Shown here piece by piece: positions 1 through 7,058 of a stretch of DNA of 38,183 bases (the first letter of the stretch is position 1; every line of letters starts with the position of its first letter). The stretch comes from OLB7 sp966250335 (GTDB lineage Bacteria; Bacteroidota; Ignavibacteria; OLB7), in NCBI GenBank assembly GCA_966250335.1, contig CBINGZ010000051.1, positions 1 to 38,183 on the forward strand, read 5' to 3'. A program made the translations under genes and the position numbers. The notes beneath the pieces are model-generated. The model worked only from the letters and a program-made list of their open reading frames with translations, searched no databases and was not told the origin of the DNA.

Positions 1-1
1 T

Positions 2-379
2 CTACCCGCCCTCCTCCTCCTGCTCCCCCTCCTCACCCCCTGCCACAAAACCCCCAAAACCTACACGGTCATCCCCCCCGACGGCATCAACACCCTGACA
101 ATCCATATCCGATCTCTCCGCAACAGCACCGGCACCCCACCCGATACGATTCTCATTCATAATCAGGCTCGCATACAAGCCATCACCACCGCACTCAACG
201 GCGCAACAAAGGAGATCGCAAAATTCCTACCACATTACGATCTGAATTTCGCCTACAACGACACAACAGTGACAGTCCTGGTAAACAACGAACGATTCAA
301 GATCAACGGCGTCAGCTACCGGGCAACGAGCAATATCAGCGACATCCTCCGCACCATGATCGAACGGACCCGGGAATAG
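2..379 (+). CDS. Small putative lipoprotein, 5' truncated by window edge
   Basis: Frame 2 is open from the first bases of the window to the TAG at 377-379, giving about 125 residues with no start codon in view. The visible start is a run of leucines and prolines ending in LLTPC, which looks like the end of a lipoprotein signal peptide with its lipobox cysteine. The gene is therefore probably missing only a few N-terminal residues. The rest (YTVIPPDGINTLTIHI... to ...ISDILRTMIERTRE) is a compact mixed-composition domain that I do not recognise. It converges on the metallophosphoesterase gene, whose stop lies only a few bases away. Function unknown; export to the cell envelope is inferred from the lipobox-like end alone. 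Confidence 0.55.
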   Translation, partial: LPALLLLLPLLTPCHKTPKTYTVIPPDGINTLTIHIRSLRNSTGTPPDTILIHNQARIQAITTALNGATKEIAKFLPHYDLNFAYNDTTVTVLVNNERFKINGVSYRATSNISDILRTMIERTRE

Positions 380-383
380 ATCG

Positions 384-1223
384 CTACCTCACCACCTTCC
401 CTCCCCCCCGATGATACCTCGCCCCCCGACTCGGCACGCTGACGATCTCCATTGAAGGATATCTCAACGCAGTAAGCGCCCCCCCGAACACGCACCCCGT
501 ATCGATCCCGATCGCATGGTCATGTCGATACGGCTCCGGATAGACCTGATGCCCGAAGATCACGAACTCCGGCCCCCGATATGCCGGCGCCCAGTCGATC
601 CGTTCAGGAAACCCCTCGGGAGTCTTCCTCCCGGTGACGGGCCCATACATCGCATACGCGCGAACCCGATCGTCCGAGCTCCCCGGCAGCAGATCCGCCC
701 GCCACGCCGCATGCGCCACGACCCCCTTCCCCCCGTCGAACCCGATCACCCACGGGAGCGCCCCGAAAAACTCGATCAGCTCATCTCTCCACACCTTTTG
801 TTCCTTACGGGGAAGCGCTTCGAACTCATCGATCGTATCCTGGAGCCCGTGATGGATCTCCACCTGCTTCCCCCGGAGCCACCGTTCGAACCTGTGGTCG
901 TGATTCCCCATCACGGAAAGGAGATGCCCCCGTTCCCAGAGCCGCCCCACAAGCCTGAGCGAATCGACGATCCTGTCTCCCCTGTCGATGATATCCCCGA
1001 CCAGGAGGACCGAGGGTTTTTCTCCACGCCCGATCGGAGGAATATCGGGATCGAGCAGACGCTCATGACCGAGCAGACGGAGCATATCCTCCAGCTCATC
1101 GCAGCAGCCGTGAATATCTCCAAGAATATCGCATTCGACGATATCAGGACGATCGAGGATACGGGGATGTCGTGGCCTGTCGTCGAGACCGGGCGAAGGG
1201 AGGCTGTCCGTTGGTGTGTCCAT
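384..1223 (-). CDS. Metallophosphoesterase, PrpE/Ap4A-hydrolase (serine/threonine phosphatase-like) family
   Basis: The 279-residue protein carries the calcineurin-like metallophosphatase signature in order: GDIHGC (about residues 35-40), GDIIDRGD (76-83), GNHDHR (106-111), a later histidine in VVAHAAW, and FGH near the C-terminus followed by an IDTGC segment. This order is typical of bacterial PrpE/ApaH-like symmetrical diadenosine tetraphosphatases and of protein phosphatases related to the Pnkp phosphatase domain. A di-metal centre bound by these Asp/His/Asn residues is expected. There are about 30 extra residues before the first motif. A Bacteroidota-like -7 element (TAACTTTG, 1228-1235) sits only 4 bases before the ATG, so the mRNA may be leaderless or the true start may be slightly downstream. 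The exact substrate cannot be told from sequence. Confidence 0.85.
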   Translation of the reverse strand: MDTPTDSLPSPGLDDRPRHPRILDRPDIVECDILGDIHGCCDELEDMLRLLGHERLLDPDIPPIGRGEKPSVLLVGDIIDRGDRIVDSLRLVGRLWERGHLLSVMGNHDHRFERWLRGKQVEIHHGLQDTIDEFEALPRKEQKVWRDELIEFFGALPWVIGFDGGKGVVAHAAWRADLLPGSSDDRVRAYAMYGPVTGRKTPEGFPERIDWAPAYRGPEFVIFGHQVYPEPYRHDHAIGIDTGCVFGGALTALRYPSMEIVSVPSRGARYHRGGGKVVR

Positions 1224-1227
1224 GCGA

Positions 1228-1235
1228 CAAAGTTA
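1228..1235 (-). promoter_or_regulatory. Candidate -7 promoter element TAACTTTG
   Basis: Read on the minus strand this is TAACTTTG, an exact match to the Bacteroidota sigma-A -7 consensus TAnnTTTG. It lies directly before the metallophosphoesterase ATG at 1223. No TTTG is seen at the expected -33 position. If it is used, the transcript would start at or next to the start codon. Confidence 0.35.
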
Positions 1236-1261
1236 CTTCACGGGACCGACCCGCCGCATAC

Positions 1262-1299
1262 GAAAACACCCTGTCATCACTACATGACGACAGGGTGTT
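1262..1299 (-). terminator. Intrinsic terminator after the Spy-like gene
   Basis: An 11-bp perfect stem (1265-1275 with 1289-1299, AACACCCTGTC / GACAGGGTGTT) is followed on the minus strand by TTTTCG. It lies about 30 bases beyond the stop of the Spy-like gene and before the metallophosphoesterase start, so it separates the two transcripts. Confidence 0.8.
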
Positions 1300-1330
1300 C
1301 GGACCGATCGGTTCCGTAACGAGCGTTCGG

Positions 1331-1861
1331 TCACTTTATCTCGGCATCGCCGGAGGTCGCGTCATCACTGCGTCCCCCCTTCTTTCCGCGGCCTCCCTTC
1401 TTCCCTTCATGCTTTCCTTTCCCCTTCCCCTTTCGGTCCGCCTTGAGCTGCTCCATCTTGGCGCGCTGCTCGGCCGTGAGGACCGCCTTGACCTGCTCCA
1501 TCATCTTCTCTCTGTCGGCCTTCATCGCCTCCATCTTTCCCTTCATCTCCGTGCGAAGCTGTGTGATCTGGGTCTGATCCTTCGAATCGGATTTCCTCAG
1601 ATCCTTCATTCTGCTCCGAAGCGACTTGATCTCCTGGAACTGCGCCTCGTGCTGCGACTTGAACTGCTCATGGATATTCTTGATCTGCGTCTTCTGGGCA
1701 TCGGTCAGTTCAAGCTCCTTCGCCATATGCTCGATCTTTTTACCGATATCCCCGCCGCCGCGCATCCCCTTTCCGCGCCCTGCCAGGGCAAGCGGCGTAA
1801 GCGCAATCATCGCAATCACCATCGCCAGTCCCACACGCGGGGAGAAGATCTTCTTCATCAT
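1331..1861 (-). CDS. Spy/CpxP-like periplasmic protein with LTxxQ motifs
   Basis: Starting at the ATG at 1861 (good ribosome-binding site GGAG, 9 bases upstream) the product is about 176 residues. A longer start at 1930 would put 23 non-signal residues in front of the signal peptide and is less likely. The N-terminus MMKKIFSPRVGLAMV... with a cut near LALAG is a classic Sec signal peptide. The mature part is a charged, helix-rich chain with two LTxxQ-type motifs (LTDAQ and LTAEQ), as in the Spy/CpxP family of periplasmic chaperones or stress sensors. The C-terminus is a striking Lys/Gly-rich tail (KGKGKGKHEGKKGGRGKKGG) ending in a short acidic piece. Role as a periplasmic chaperone is inferred from family resemblance. 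It is transcribed away from the neighbouring FAD-protein gene. Confidence 0.75.
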   Translation of the reverse strand: MMKKIFSPRVGLAMVIAMIALTPLALAGRGKGMRGGGDIGKKIEHMAKELELTDAQKTQIKNIHEQFKSQHEAQFQEIKSLRSRMKDLRKSDSKDQTQITQLRTEMKGKMEAMKADREKMMEQVKAVLTAEQRAKMEQLKADRKGKGKGKHEGKKGGRGKKGGRSDDATSGDAEIK

Positions 1862-2013
1862 GTCTCGTGTCTCCAGGTAGTCTATGAATTGAATCGGGTT
1901 TACGCACTGTGGCATGGGCCACGGTAACATTAGAGCTATCTTTCAGACATCGGTTCCCGGAAAAGTTGAATCGTTCCGGAAGCCTGTACGATATCGGAAC
2001 AATCGACCGGAAC

Positions 2014-3579
2014 GTGATAGCGAGCATAGAACTTGACCTGATTCTCGGCTACGAGGACGATCCCCGCGCACAGCGCGAAAGGGCGGCCGAACTCCTGGAG
2101 ATCGACGATCCGACGCGGATACGTTCGATCCGCATCAGGAAGCGCTCGATCGACGCGCGCCAGGCGACCGTGAAGGTGCGGATGAAGGCCGAGGTCTTCG
2201 TGGATGAGGAAGCTCCGGAGGAAGCCCCTCCCGCCCCATCGTACCCCGATGTAAGCGCCGGAGAACCGGTGGTCATCGTGGGGGCCGGCCCCGGCGGGAT
2301 GTTCGCCGCGCTCAGGATGATCGAGCTGGGGCTGCGGCCGATTATCGTGGAGCGAGGGAAGGATGTGCGCGCGCGGAGACGGGACCTGGTCCTGATCCAG
2401 CGATACGGCACGGTAGATCCCGACAGCAACTACTGCTTCGGCGAGGGGGGCGCCGGCACCTACTCCGACGGCAAGCTCTACACCCGTTCGAACAAGCGGG
2501 GGGACGTGGGGGCGATTCTCCGCACGCTCGTGGCGCACGGGGCCGAGCCGGACATTCTGCTGGAGGCGCATCCCCACATCGGCTCCAATCGACTGCCGAT
2601 CGTGGTGGCCGCGATGCGGGAGAGCATTCTCGGCGCCGGAGGCGAGATACGGTTCGAGAGCCGCGTGACGGATCTGATCGTGAGAGATTCGGCCGTGGAG
2701 GGGGTGGTGACGGCGGGAGGCGAGGAGATCACCGGCAGGGCCGTCGTGCTCGCCACGGGACACTCGGCCCGGGATATCTACCGGCTGCTCCACGCGCGCG
2801 GCATCACGATCGAGGCGAAGGCGTTCGCGATGGGATTGCGGATCGAGCACCCGCAGCCGCTGATCGACACGATACAGTACCATGCCTCCGAGCGCGATCC
2901 CCGGCTGCCGGCGGCAAGCTACAGGCTGGCGACGACCGTATCGGATCGCGGTGTGTTTTCGTTCTGCATGTGTCCGGGCGGATTCATCGTCCCCTCGGCC
3001 ACGGAGCCGGACGAGGTGGTGGTCAACGGGATGAGTCTGTCGCGACGCGATTCTCCGTACGCGAACTCCGGGATGGTGGTGTCGGTGGAGACGGAGGATC
3101 TGGCATCATACACGAACCATGGAGAGCTTGCAGGCCTGATCTACCAGAAGGATCTGGAGATCATCGCCTCGCAAAGCGGCGGCGGCATGCAGCGCGCCCC
3201 CGGACAGAGGCTGACCGATTTCATGGAGGGAAAGGCCTCCTCCACCCTCCCCGGATGCAGCTACAAACCGGGCCTGACGAGCGCCCCGCTGCATGAACTC
3301 CTCCCCCCCGCCCTGGCAAGCCGACTCCGGCGCGGCCTGGCGAATTTCGGAAAGACGATGCGGGGATATGTGACCGAGGAGGCTGTGCTGGTCGGGGTGG
3401 AATCACGAACGAGTTCGCCTGTTCGTATTCCGCGTGATCCGGCGACGCTGGAGCATGTACAGATTGCAAGGCTGTATCCATGCGGCGAAGGGGCCGGGTA
3501 TGCGGGAGGGATCGTTTCTGCGGCGCTGGACGGAGTGAGGATTGCGGAGGCCGTGGCGGGAAGAGTGGAAGCAGTATGA
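2014..3579 (+). CDS. FAD-dependent oxidoreductase, COG2509 family (uncharacterised NAD(P)/FAD protein)
   Basis: An N-terminal ferredoxin-like segment of about 85 residues precedes a dinucleotide-binding motif (VVIVGAGPGGMFAALRM) followed by the second strand ending in IVERG. These, with CFGEGGAGTYSDGKL and the late glycine-rich YPCGEGAGYAGGIVSAA, are hallmarks of the COG2509 FAD-dependent dehydrogenases. The substrate of this widespread family is not established. The reading frame stays open upstream to a GTG at 1909. I prefer the GTG at 2014 because it lies just before the conserved start of the domain and leaves room for a promoter between the divergent genes (TATCTTTC at 1937-1944, one mismatch to the -7 consensus). 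The start remains uncertain, the family call is firm. The gene converges with the methyltransferase gene. Confidence 0.85.
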   Translation: MIASIELDLILGYEDDPRAQRERAAELLEIDDPTRIRSIRIRKRSIDARQATVKVRMKAEVFVDEEAPEEAPPAPSYPDVSAGEPVVIVGAGPGGMFAALRMIELGLRPIIVERGKDVRARRRDLVLIQRYGTVDPDSNYCFGEGGAGTYSDGKLYTRSNKRGDVGAILRTLVAHGAEPDILLEAHPHIGSNRLPIVVAAMRESILGAGGEIRFESRVTDLIVRDSAVEGVVTAGGEEITGRAVVLATGHSARDIYRLLHARGITIEAKAFAMGLRIEHPQPLIDTIQYHASERDPRLPAASYRLATTVSDRGVFSFCMCPGGFIVPSATEPDEVVVNGMSLSRRDSPYANSGMVVSVETEDLASYTNHGELAGLIYQKDLEIIASQSGGGMQRAPGQRLTDFMEGKASSTLPGCSYKPGLTSAPLHELLPPALASRLRRGLANFGKTMRGYVTEEAVLVGVESRTSSPVRIPRDPATLEHVQIARLYPCGEGAGYAGGIVSAALDGVRIAEAVAGRVEAV

Positions 3580-3634
3580 TCGACCTGCCGGTATCGCAGA
3601 TTCAACGCTGAAGTGCAACGGGTCGGCGCGCGAT

Positions 3635-3651
3635 CGTTCCGGTATGGAACG
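3635..3651. terminator. Small hairpin between convergent genes
   Basis: CGTTCC-GGTAT-GGAACG forms a 6-bp stem between the convergent stops of the FAD-protein and methyltransferase genes. There is no T-tract, so a terminator role is only suggested by position. Confidence 0.25.
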
Positions 3652-3670
3652 CCATGAAGCCTGGAGGGGA

Positions 3671-4639
3671 TCAGCCGGCTCCACTGAAAGGCTTCCGCAG
3701 GATCAGAAAGAACGTTCCCCCCGCGATCGGATACCGTTTGCGCAGCCACCGGTCGCAGGCGCGAATCAGACCGTTCCCCCCATGCTCGACGGAGACCTGC
3801 CCGATATGATTATAGCTCTCGAGATGGACCACCTCGTACGCCGGGTTGAGCGCCAGCGGGTCGAATCCATCGCGATCGAGGATATCCGTGATCTCCCCGA
3901 TCTCGTCGGTCATCAGCGGTTTCCGGATCAACCCCTCCCGCATGAGCTGCTCGTTCATCGACGACATTATCCCCCTGAGAGCCGCCCCCCGTTCCGGTTG
4001 CAGCCGGTAGAAGATCGCCGACGAAAGCCGATAGAGGCCGAGCGCGCGGGCGGGTCGCGATCTCAGCGCGTACTTCGGATTCAGGAGCCCGTAGAGGAGT
4101 CTGTAACCGTACCAGAGGATCTTCCTCTCCCTGAACAGCGCATTCGGCTCGTGCCCCACGAAGAAGAGTCCCCCCGGCTTCAGCACCCGGTCGATCTCCT
4201 CCATAAATCGCTCCGTCCCCTTGATATGATGGAGCACGGAATTCATGGTGATCACGTCGATCGAGCCGTCGGCATACGGGAGCGTGAACGGCATGCTCCC
4301 GGCAAGCTTGACGTACTCCGCTTTCCAGGGGAATCCCTCGTTCTCGATGTTGGCGCGCGCAGCATCGAGCATGGCCCGCGAAATATCGGATGCCAGCACG
4401 GTGTAGGCCGACCCGAGATACGGTCCGATCGTGACCGGAACCATTCCCATACCGGTGCCGATATCGGCGAGCACCGCAGGACCTGCAGGTAGAAACCGTT
4501 GCGCCAGACGGCGCCAGCGTTCCCCCTCCGACTTGATGTGGGACGAATGAAGTTCCCCGTACTTGGGGATCGCAAGGTCGTGGAAGAGCTCGTTGACTCT
4601 CAGAACGAGTTCTTCCGAATACAGGGAAGGTGTGTTCAT
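3671..4639 (-). CDS. Class I SAM-dependent methyltransferase
   Basis: The 322-residue protein has the Rossmann-type methyltransferase core: motif I VLADIGTGMGMV (about residues 56-67), the acidic end of strand 2 in VLASDISRAMLDAA, motif II DVITMNSVLHHI, and the post-motif LKPGGLFFVGHEPN. This layout is like the UbiE/Methyltransf_11 group that methylates small molecules. The C-terminal third, rich in Arg, Tyr and Leu, is not recognisable and may form the acceptor site. The acceptor cannot be inferred. It seems to be transcribed alone: a -7 element (TACCTTTG, 4684-4691) lies 45 bases upstream of the ATG. Confidence 0.8.
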   Translation of the reverse strand: MNTPSLYSEELVLRVNELFHDLAIPKYGELHSSHIKSEGERWRRLAQRFLPAGPAVLADIGTGMGMVPVTIGPYLGSAYTVLASDISRAMLDAARANIENEGFPWKAEYVKLAGSMPFTLPYADGSIDVITMNSVLHHIKGTERFMEEIDRVLKPGGLFFVGHEPNALFRERKILWYGYRLLYGLLNPKYALRSRPARALGLYRLSSAIFYRLQPERGAALRGIMSSMNEQLMREGLIRKPLMTDEIGEITDILDRDGFDPLALNPAYEVVHLESYNHIGQVSVEHGGNGLIRACDRWLRKRYPIAGGTFFLILRKPFSGAG

Positions 4640-4683
4640 AACGAAACGGTGAGGCTGTAAGCTACAGATACCGGGGCGCCGGG

Positions 4684-4691
4684 CAAAGGTA
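4684..4691 (-). promoter_or_regulatory. Candidate -7 promoter element TACCTTTG for the methyltransferase
   Basis: Minus-strand TACCTTTG matches the Bacteroidota -7 consensus TAnnTTTG, 45 bases upstream of the methyltransferase ATG. A TTTC (4713-4716) lies 21 bases further upstream as a near -33 box. Confidence 0.45.
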
Positions 4692-4810
4692 AAGGTACGA
4701 CATGGCCGCGCTGAAACGCGAGGGATTCGGCAATGCCACGATCGCCGACCGGCGTGCGGCCTTCGATGACCGGACGGGAACTCGAATGCAACGGCTTGAA
4801 GGGTTACCCC

Positions 4811-5650
4811 CTACCCCTTCACCGCCCCCGCCGTCATCCCGTGAATGATCTGCCGCTGGAACACGATGAAGAGGACAATCACCGGAATCGCCGATACCCC
4901 CGCGCTTGCCATCAGGTGCCCCCAGTCGATCGACTGATTGCCGAGGTAGAAGGTGAGGCCCACCGTGAGGGTCCGCATCGACTCCTCGTTGGTGAAGAGG
5001 AAGGGAAAGAGGAAGGTGTTCCACACGGTCAGGAACTGGTAGACGGCCAGCACCACAAGCATCGGCTTGCAGAGGGGCATCACGACGCGGAAGAGGATCG
5101 CGATATCCCCCGCCCCGTCGATCCGGGCGGCCTGCTCGACCTCGGCGGGGAGGTTCTGGATGTACTGGCGCATCAGGAAGATGCCGAACGGCGTCACCAG
5201 GACCGGGACGATCAGCGCCCAGTAGGTGTTGATCCAGTCGAACGCCACCATCATCCTGTAGGTCGGAATCATGATCACCTGCTGCGGGATCATCAGCACC
5301 GCGACCACGGTGACGAGCCAGAACCCTCTGGCCGGCACCCTTCGGCGCGCCAGCGCGTAGCCGACCATCGTGCAGAAGATCACATTGCCGGCCGTGGCCG
5401 CCAGGCTCACCAGGGTGGAGTTCAGGAAGTATCGGGCGAACGGTCCGGCCGAGAGGACGTCGATATAGTTCTGCAGCGTGAACGGCCCCCCCATCAGGTT
5501 CATGAACGATGAGAAGTCGGGCGTCTGCGCGCGGAACGAGATGATGAGCATCCAGACGAGCGGGAAGAGCATGCCGAGCATGACGGCCATCAGGACGACG
5601 TGCGCAACGATCCGTCCGGGGGTCAGAGTCCGTTCAGATATAGATCTCAT
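4811..5650 (-). CDS. Carbohydrate-type ABC transporter permease (MalG/UgpE-like)
   Basis: The 279-residue protein is an inner-membrane permease of the binding-protein-dependent family. Hydrophobic helices follow a short cytoplasmic N-terminus, and the EAA loop that contacts the ATPase is clear (EQAARIDGAGDIAILFRVVM, about residues 172-191). Other family features are LNSTLVS, the GYALARRR loop, and NTFLFPFLFTNEESMRTLTVG. Length and order match MalG/LacG/UgpE subunits, which normally pair with a MalF-like permease, a binding protein and an ATPase. None of these partners is in this window. Its ATG overlaps the 3' end of the upstream nadD-fusion gene by 17 bases, suggesting translational coupling. 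The substrate is unknown; sugars or sugar alcohols are usual for the family. Confidence 0.9.
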   Translation of the reverse strand: MRSISERTLTPGRIVAHVVLMAVMLGMLFPLVWMLIISFRAQTPDFSSFMNLMGGPFTLQNYIDVLSAGPFARYFLNSTLVSLAATAGNVIFCTMVGYALARRRVPARGFWLVTVVAVLMIPQQVIMIPTYRMMVAFDWINTYWALIVPVLVTPFGIFLMRQYIQNLPAEVEQAARIDGAGDIAILFRVVMPLCKPMLVVLAVYQFLTVWNTFLFPFLFTNEESMRTLTVGLTFYLGNQSIDWGHLMASAGVSAIPVIVLFIVFQRQIIHGMTAGAVKG

Positions 5651-7052
5651 GCTTCGCGATATAGTCGGCGACCGGGTCGGGGGTCATGTAGCGGATTGAA
5701 GATCCGCGGCTTACTCTCCCCCTGATGTCGGTGCTGGAGAGATCGAACAGAGGGGCCTTGATCTGCAATAACGGCACACCGGGGAGAATTTCGGGGCCGT
5801 GCTCGGCGTCGGGACGCGCCCAGACGGCGATCGACGCCAGCCGCGCTATCCGCTCCGGCTCGCGCCATGTCCCGAAGTCCCGCGCGTTGTCCCCGCCGAT
5901 CAGCAGCACCAGCTCCGCCGCCGGATAACGCTCCCGCAGATGCTCCAGCGTCTCCACCGTGTAGCTCACCCCCTCCCTCTCTATCTCATGCTCCGATACG
6001 GCGAAACCGGGGTTGGAGGCGACCGCAAGCCTCAGCATCGCGACACGATGCGCGGCCGAGGCGATCCTTCTCCCCTGCGTCTTGTGCGGCGGGATGTTCG
6101 CCGGAATGAAGAGGACCAGGTCCAGACCGAGCTCCTCCCGCGCTCGCTCGGCCAGCAGCAGATGCGCGAGGTGGACAGGATCGAACGTGCCGCCGAAGAT
6201 CCCGATCCTTCCGGCACGCTCCAGCGGATCGCCTTTCGAGAGAATCACCGAGGAGCTCCCGTATGTTTCATCCGCATCGACGGAAGTGGTCCCGACGGCA
6301 TCCTCCAGCCTGTGCAGCGCACGCTCCACGGCCGACGATGTGCGCCCCCCCAGCGGATACATATCGCGTTCGGCCCGAAGCCGCACGACCGAGGCTCCGT
6401 CGTCGACGTCGTACCAGATCGGAAGCTCGACGACCTCCAGGCCGGCGTCGCCGGCCCGTTCCCTTGTCAGCCTCGCCACCTCCGACGTGCTGAAGGGAAT
6501 ATCGCGAAAGACCTCCGGATGCGGCGATCGCATTCCGATCAGATAATATCCCCCATCCTCGGCAGGCCCAAGGACGAGTCCGCCGCGCTCGACAAGATCG
6601 AACGCGGCGCTCACATGGTCGGTCGGAAGGGTCGGATTGTCTGTCCCGACGGCGCACGCGGATCGCGCCCCCTCGGCGAAGGCGTCGTCGAACGCGTTCG
6701 TGAGACGTTCACCCAGCCCCCTGCCCCGTTGCGCACGGACCGTCAGCCGGGCGTCGAGGGATGAGCCGACGGCATCATCCCCCACGATATTCTTCCCGAA
6801 CTCCTCCACGAGCAGCTCCCGCATCGGCTCGATCTCCGACGGGTCGGCCGCCAGCAGCGTGATCTCGATCTCCGCGGGGAGAGCAAGCCACGCCTCCAGA
6901 GAGTCGAGAAGGAACGCCCTGTAGAGATCCGCCCCTTCTTCGGGAGTGAACGGCGGGGTCAGCCGCGTCTTCACCCCTCCGGGCTTCGGATACTTCGCGA
7001 AGACGAGCAGGCGGGCCCTTCCGGAGCCCGCCGGAATCGGGTTCAGGCTCAC
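5634..7052 (-). CDS. nadD: Fused DUF2064 glycosyltransferase-like domain and nicotinate-nucleotide adenylyltransferase (NadD)
   Basis: One uninterrupted 472-codon frame encodes two enzymes. Residues about 10-240 are a TIGR04282/DUF2064 nucleotidyl/glycosyl-transferase-like domain: LLVFAKYPKPGGVKTRL near the start, GTDNPTLP, LGPAEDGGYYLIG and DIPFSTSEV. Residues about 282-472 are a complete NadD: GIFGGTFDPVHLAH (nucleotidyltransferase HxGH-type motif), FIPANIPPHK, VSYTVETLEHLRERYP, LLIGGDN and the C-terminal SSTDIRGRV. NadD adenylates nicotinate mononucleotide in NAD synthesis. The gene starts with GTG, 6 bases after ricT. An in-frame GTG at 6248 (residue 269) is preceded by GGGAG at 7-base spacing, so free NadD could also be made. 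The role of the DUF2064 half is not established; the family is annotated as glycosyltransferase-like, linked in some bacteria to arsenosugar synthesis. Confidence 0.9.
   Translation of the reverse strand: MSLNPIPAGSGRARLLVFAKYPKPGGVKTRLTPPFTPEEGADLYRAFLLDSLEAWLALPAEIEITLLAADPSEIEPMRELLVEEFGKNIVGDDAVGSSLDARLTVRAQRGRGLGERLTNAFDDAFAEGARSACAVGTDNPTLPTDHVSAAFDLVERGGLVLGPAEDGGYYLIGMRSPHPEVFRDIPFSTSEVARLTRERAGDAGLEVVELPIWYDVDDGASVVRLRAERDMYPLGGRTSSAVERALHRLEDAVGTTSVDADETYGSSSVILSKGDPLERAGRIGIFGGTFDPVHLAHLLLAERAREELGLDLVLFIPANIPPHKTQGRRIASAAHRVAMLRLAVASNPGFAVSEHEIEREGVSYTVETLEHLRERYPAAELVLLIGGDNARDFGTWREPERIARLASIAVWARPDAEHGPEILPGVPLLQIKAPLFDLSSTDIRGRVSRGSSIRYMTPDPVADYIAKHEIYI
6246..6260 (-). promoter_or_regulatory. 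Possible internal ribosome-binding site and GTG start for free NadD
   Basis: Inside the fused gene, minus-strand GGGAG (6256-6260) stands 7 bases before an in-frame GTG (6246-6248). Starting there gives a NadD of about 204 residues with 14 residues before the GIFGG motif region, close to the normal size of the stand-alone enzyme. Confidence 0.4.
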
Positions 7053-7058
7053 GGCTTC

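Noticed and set aside
1966..1992. Sigma-70-like TTGAAT and TACGAT before the FAD-protein gene
   Set aside because: The spacing is only 15 bases and the organism appears to use TAnnTTTG promoters.
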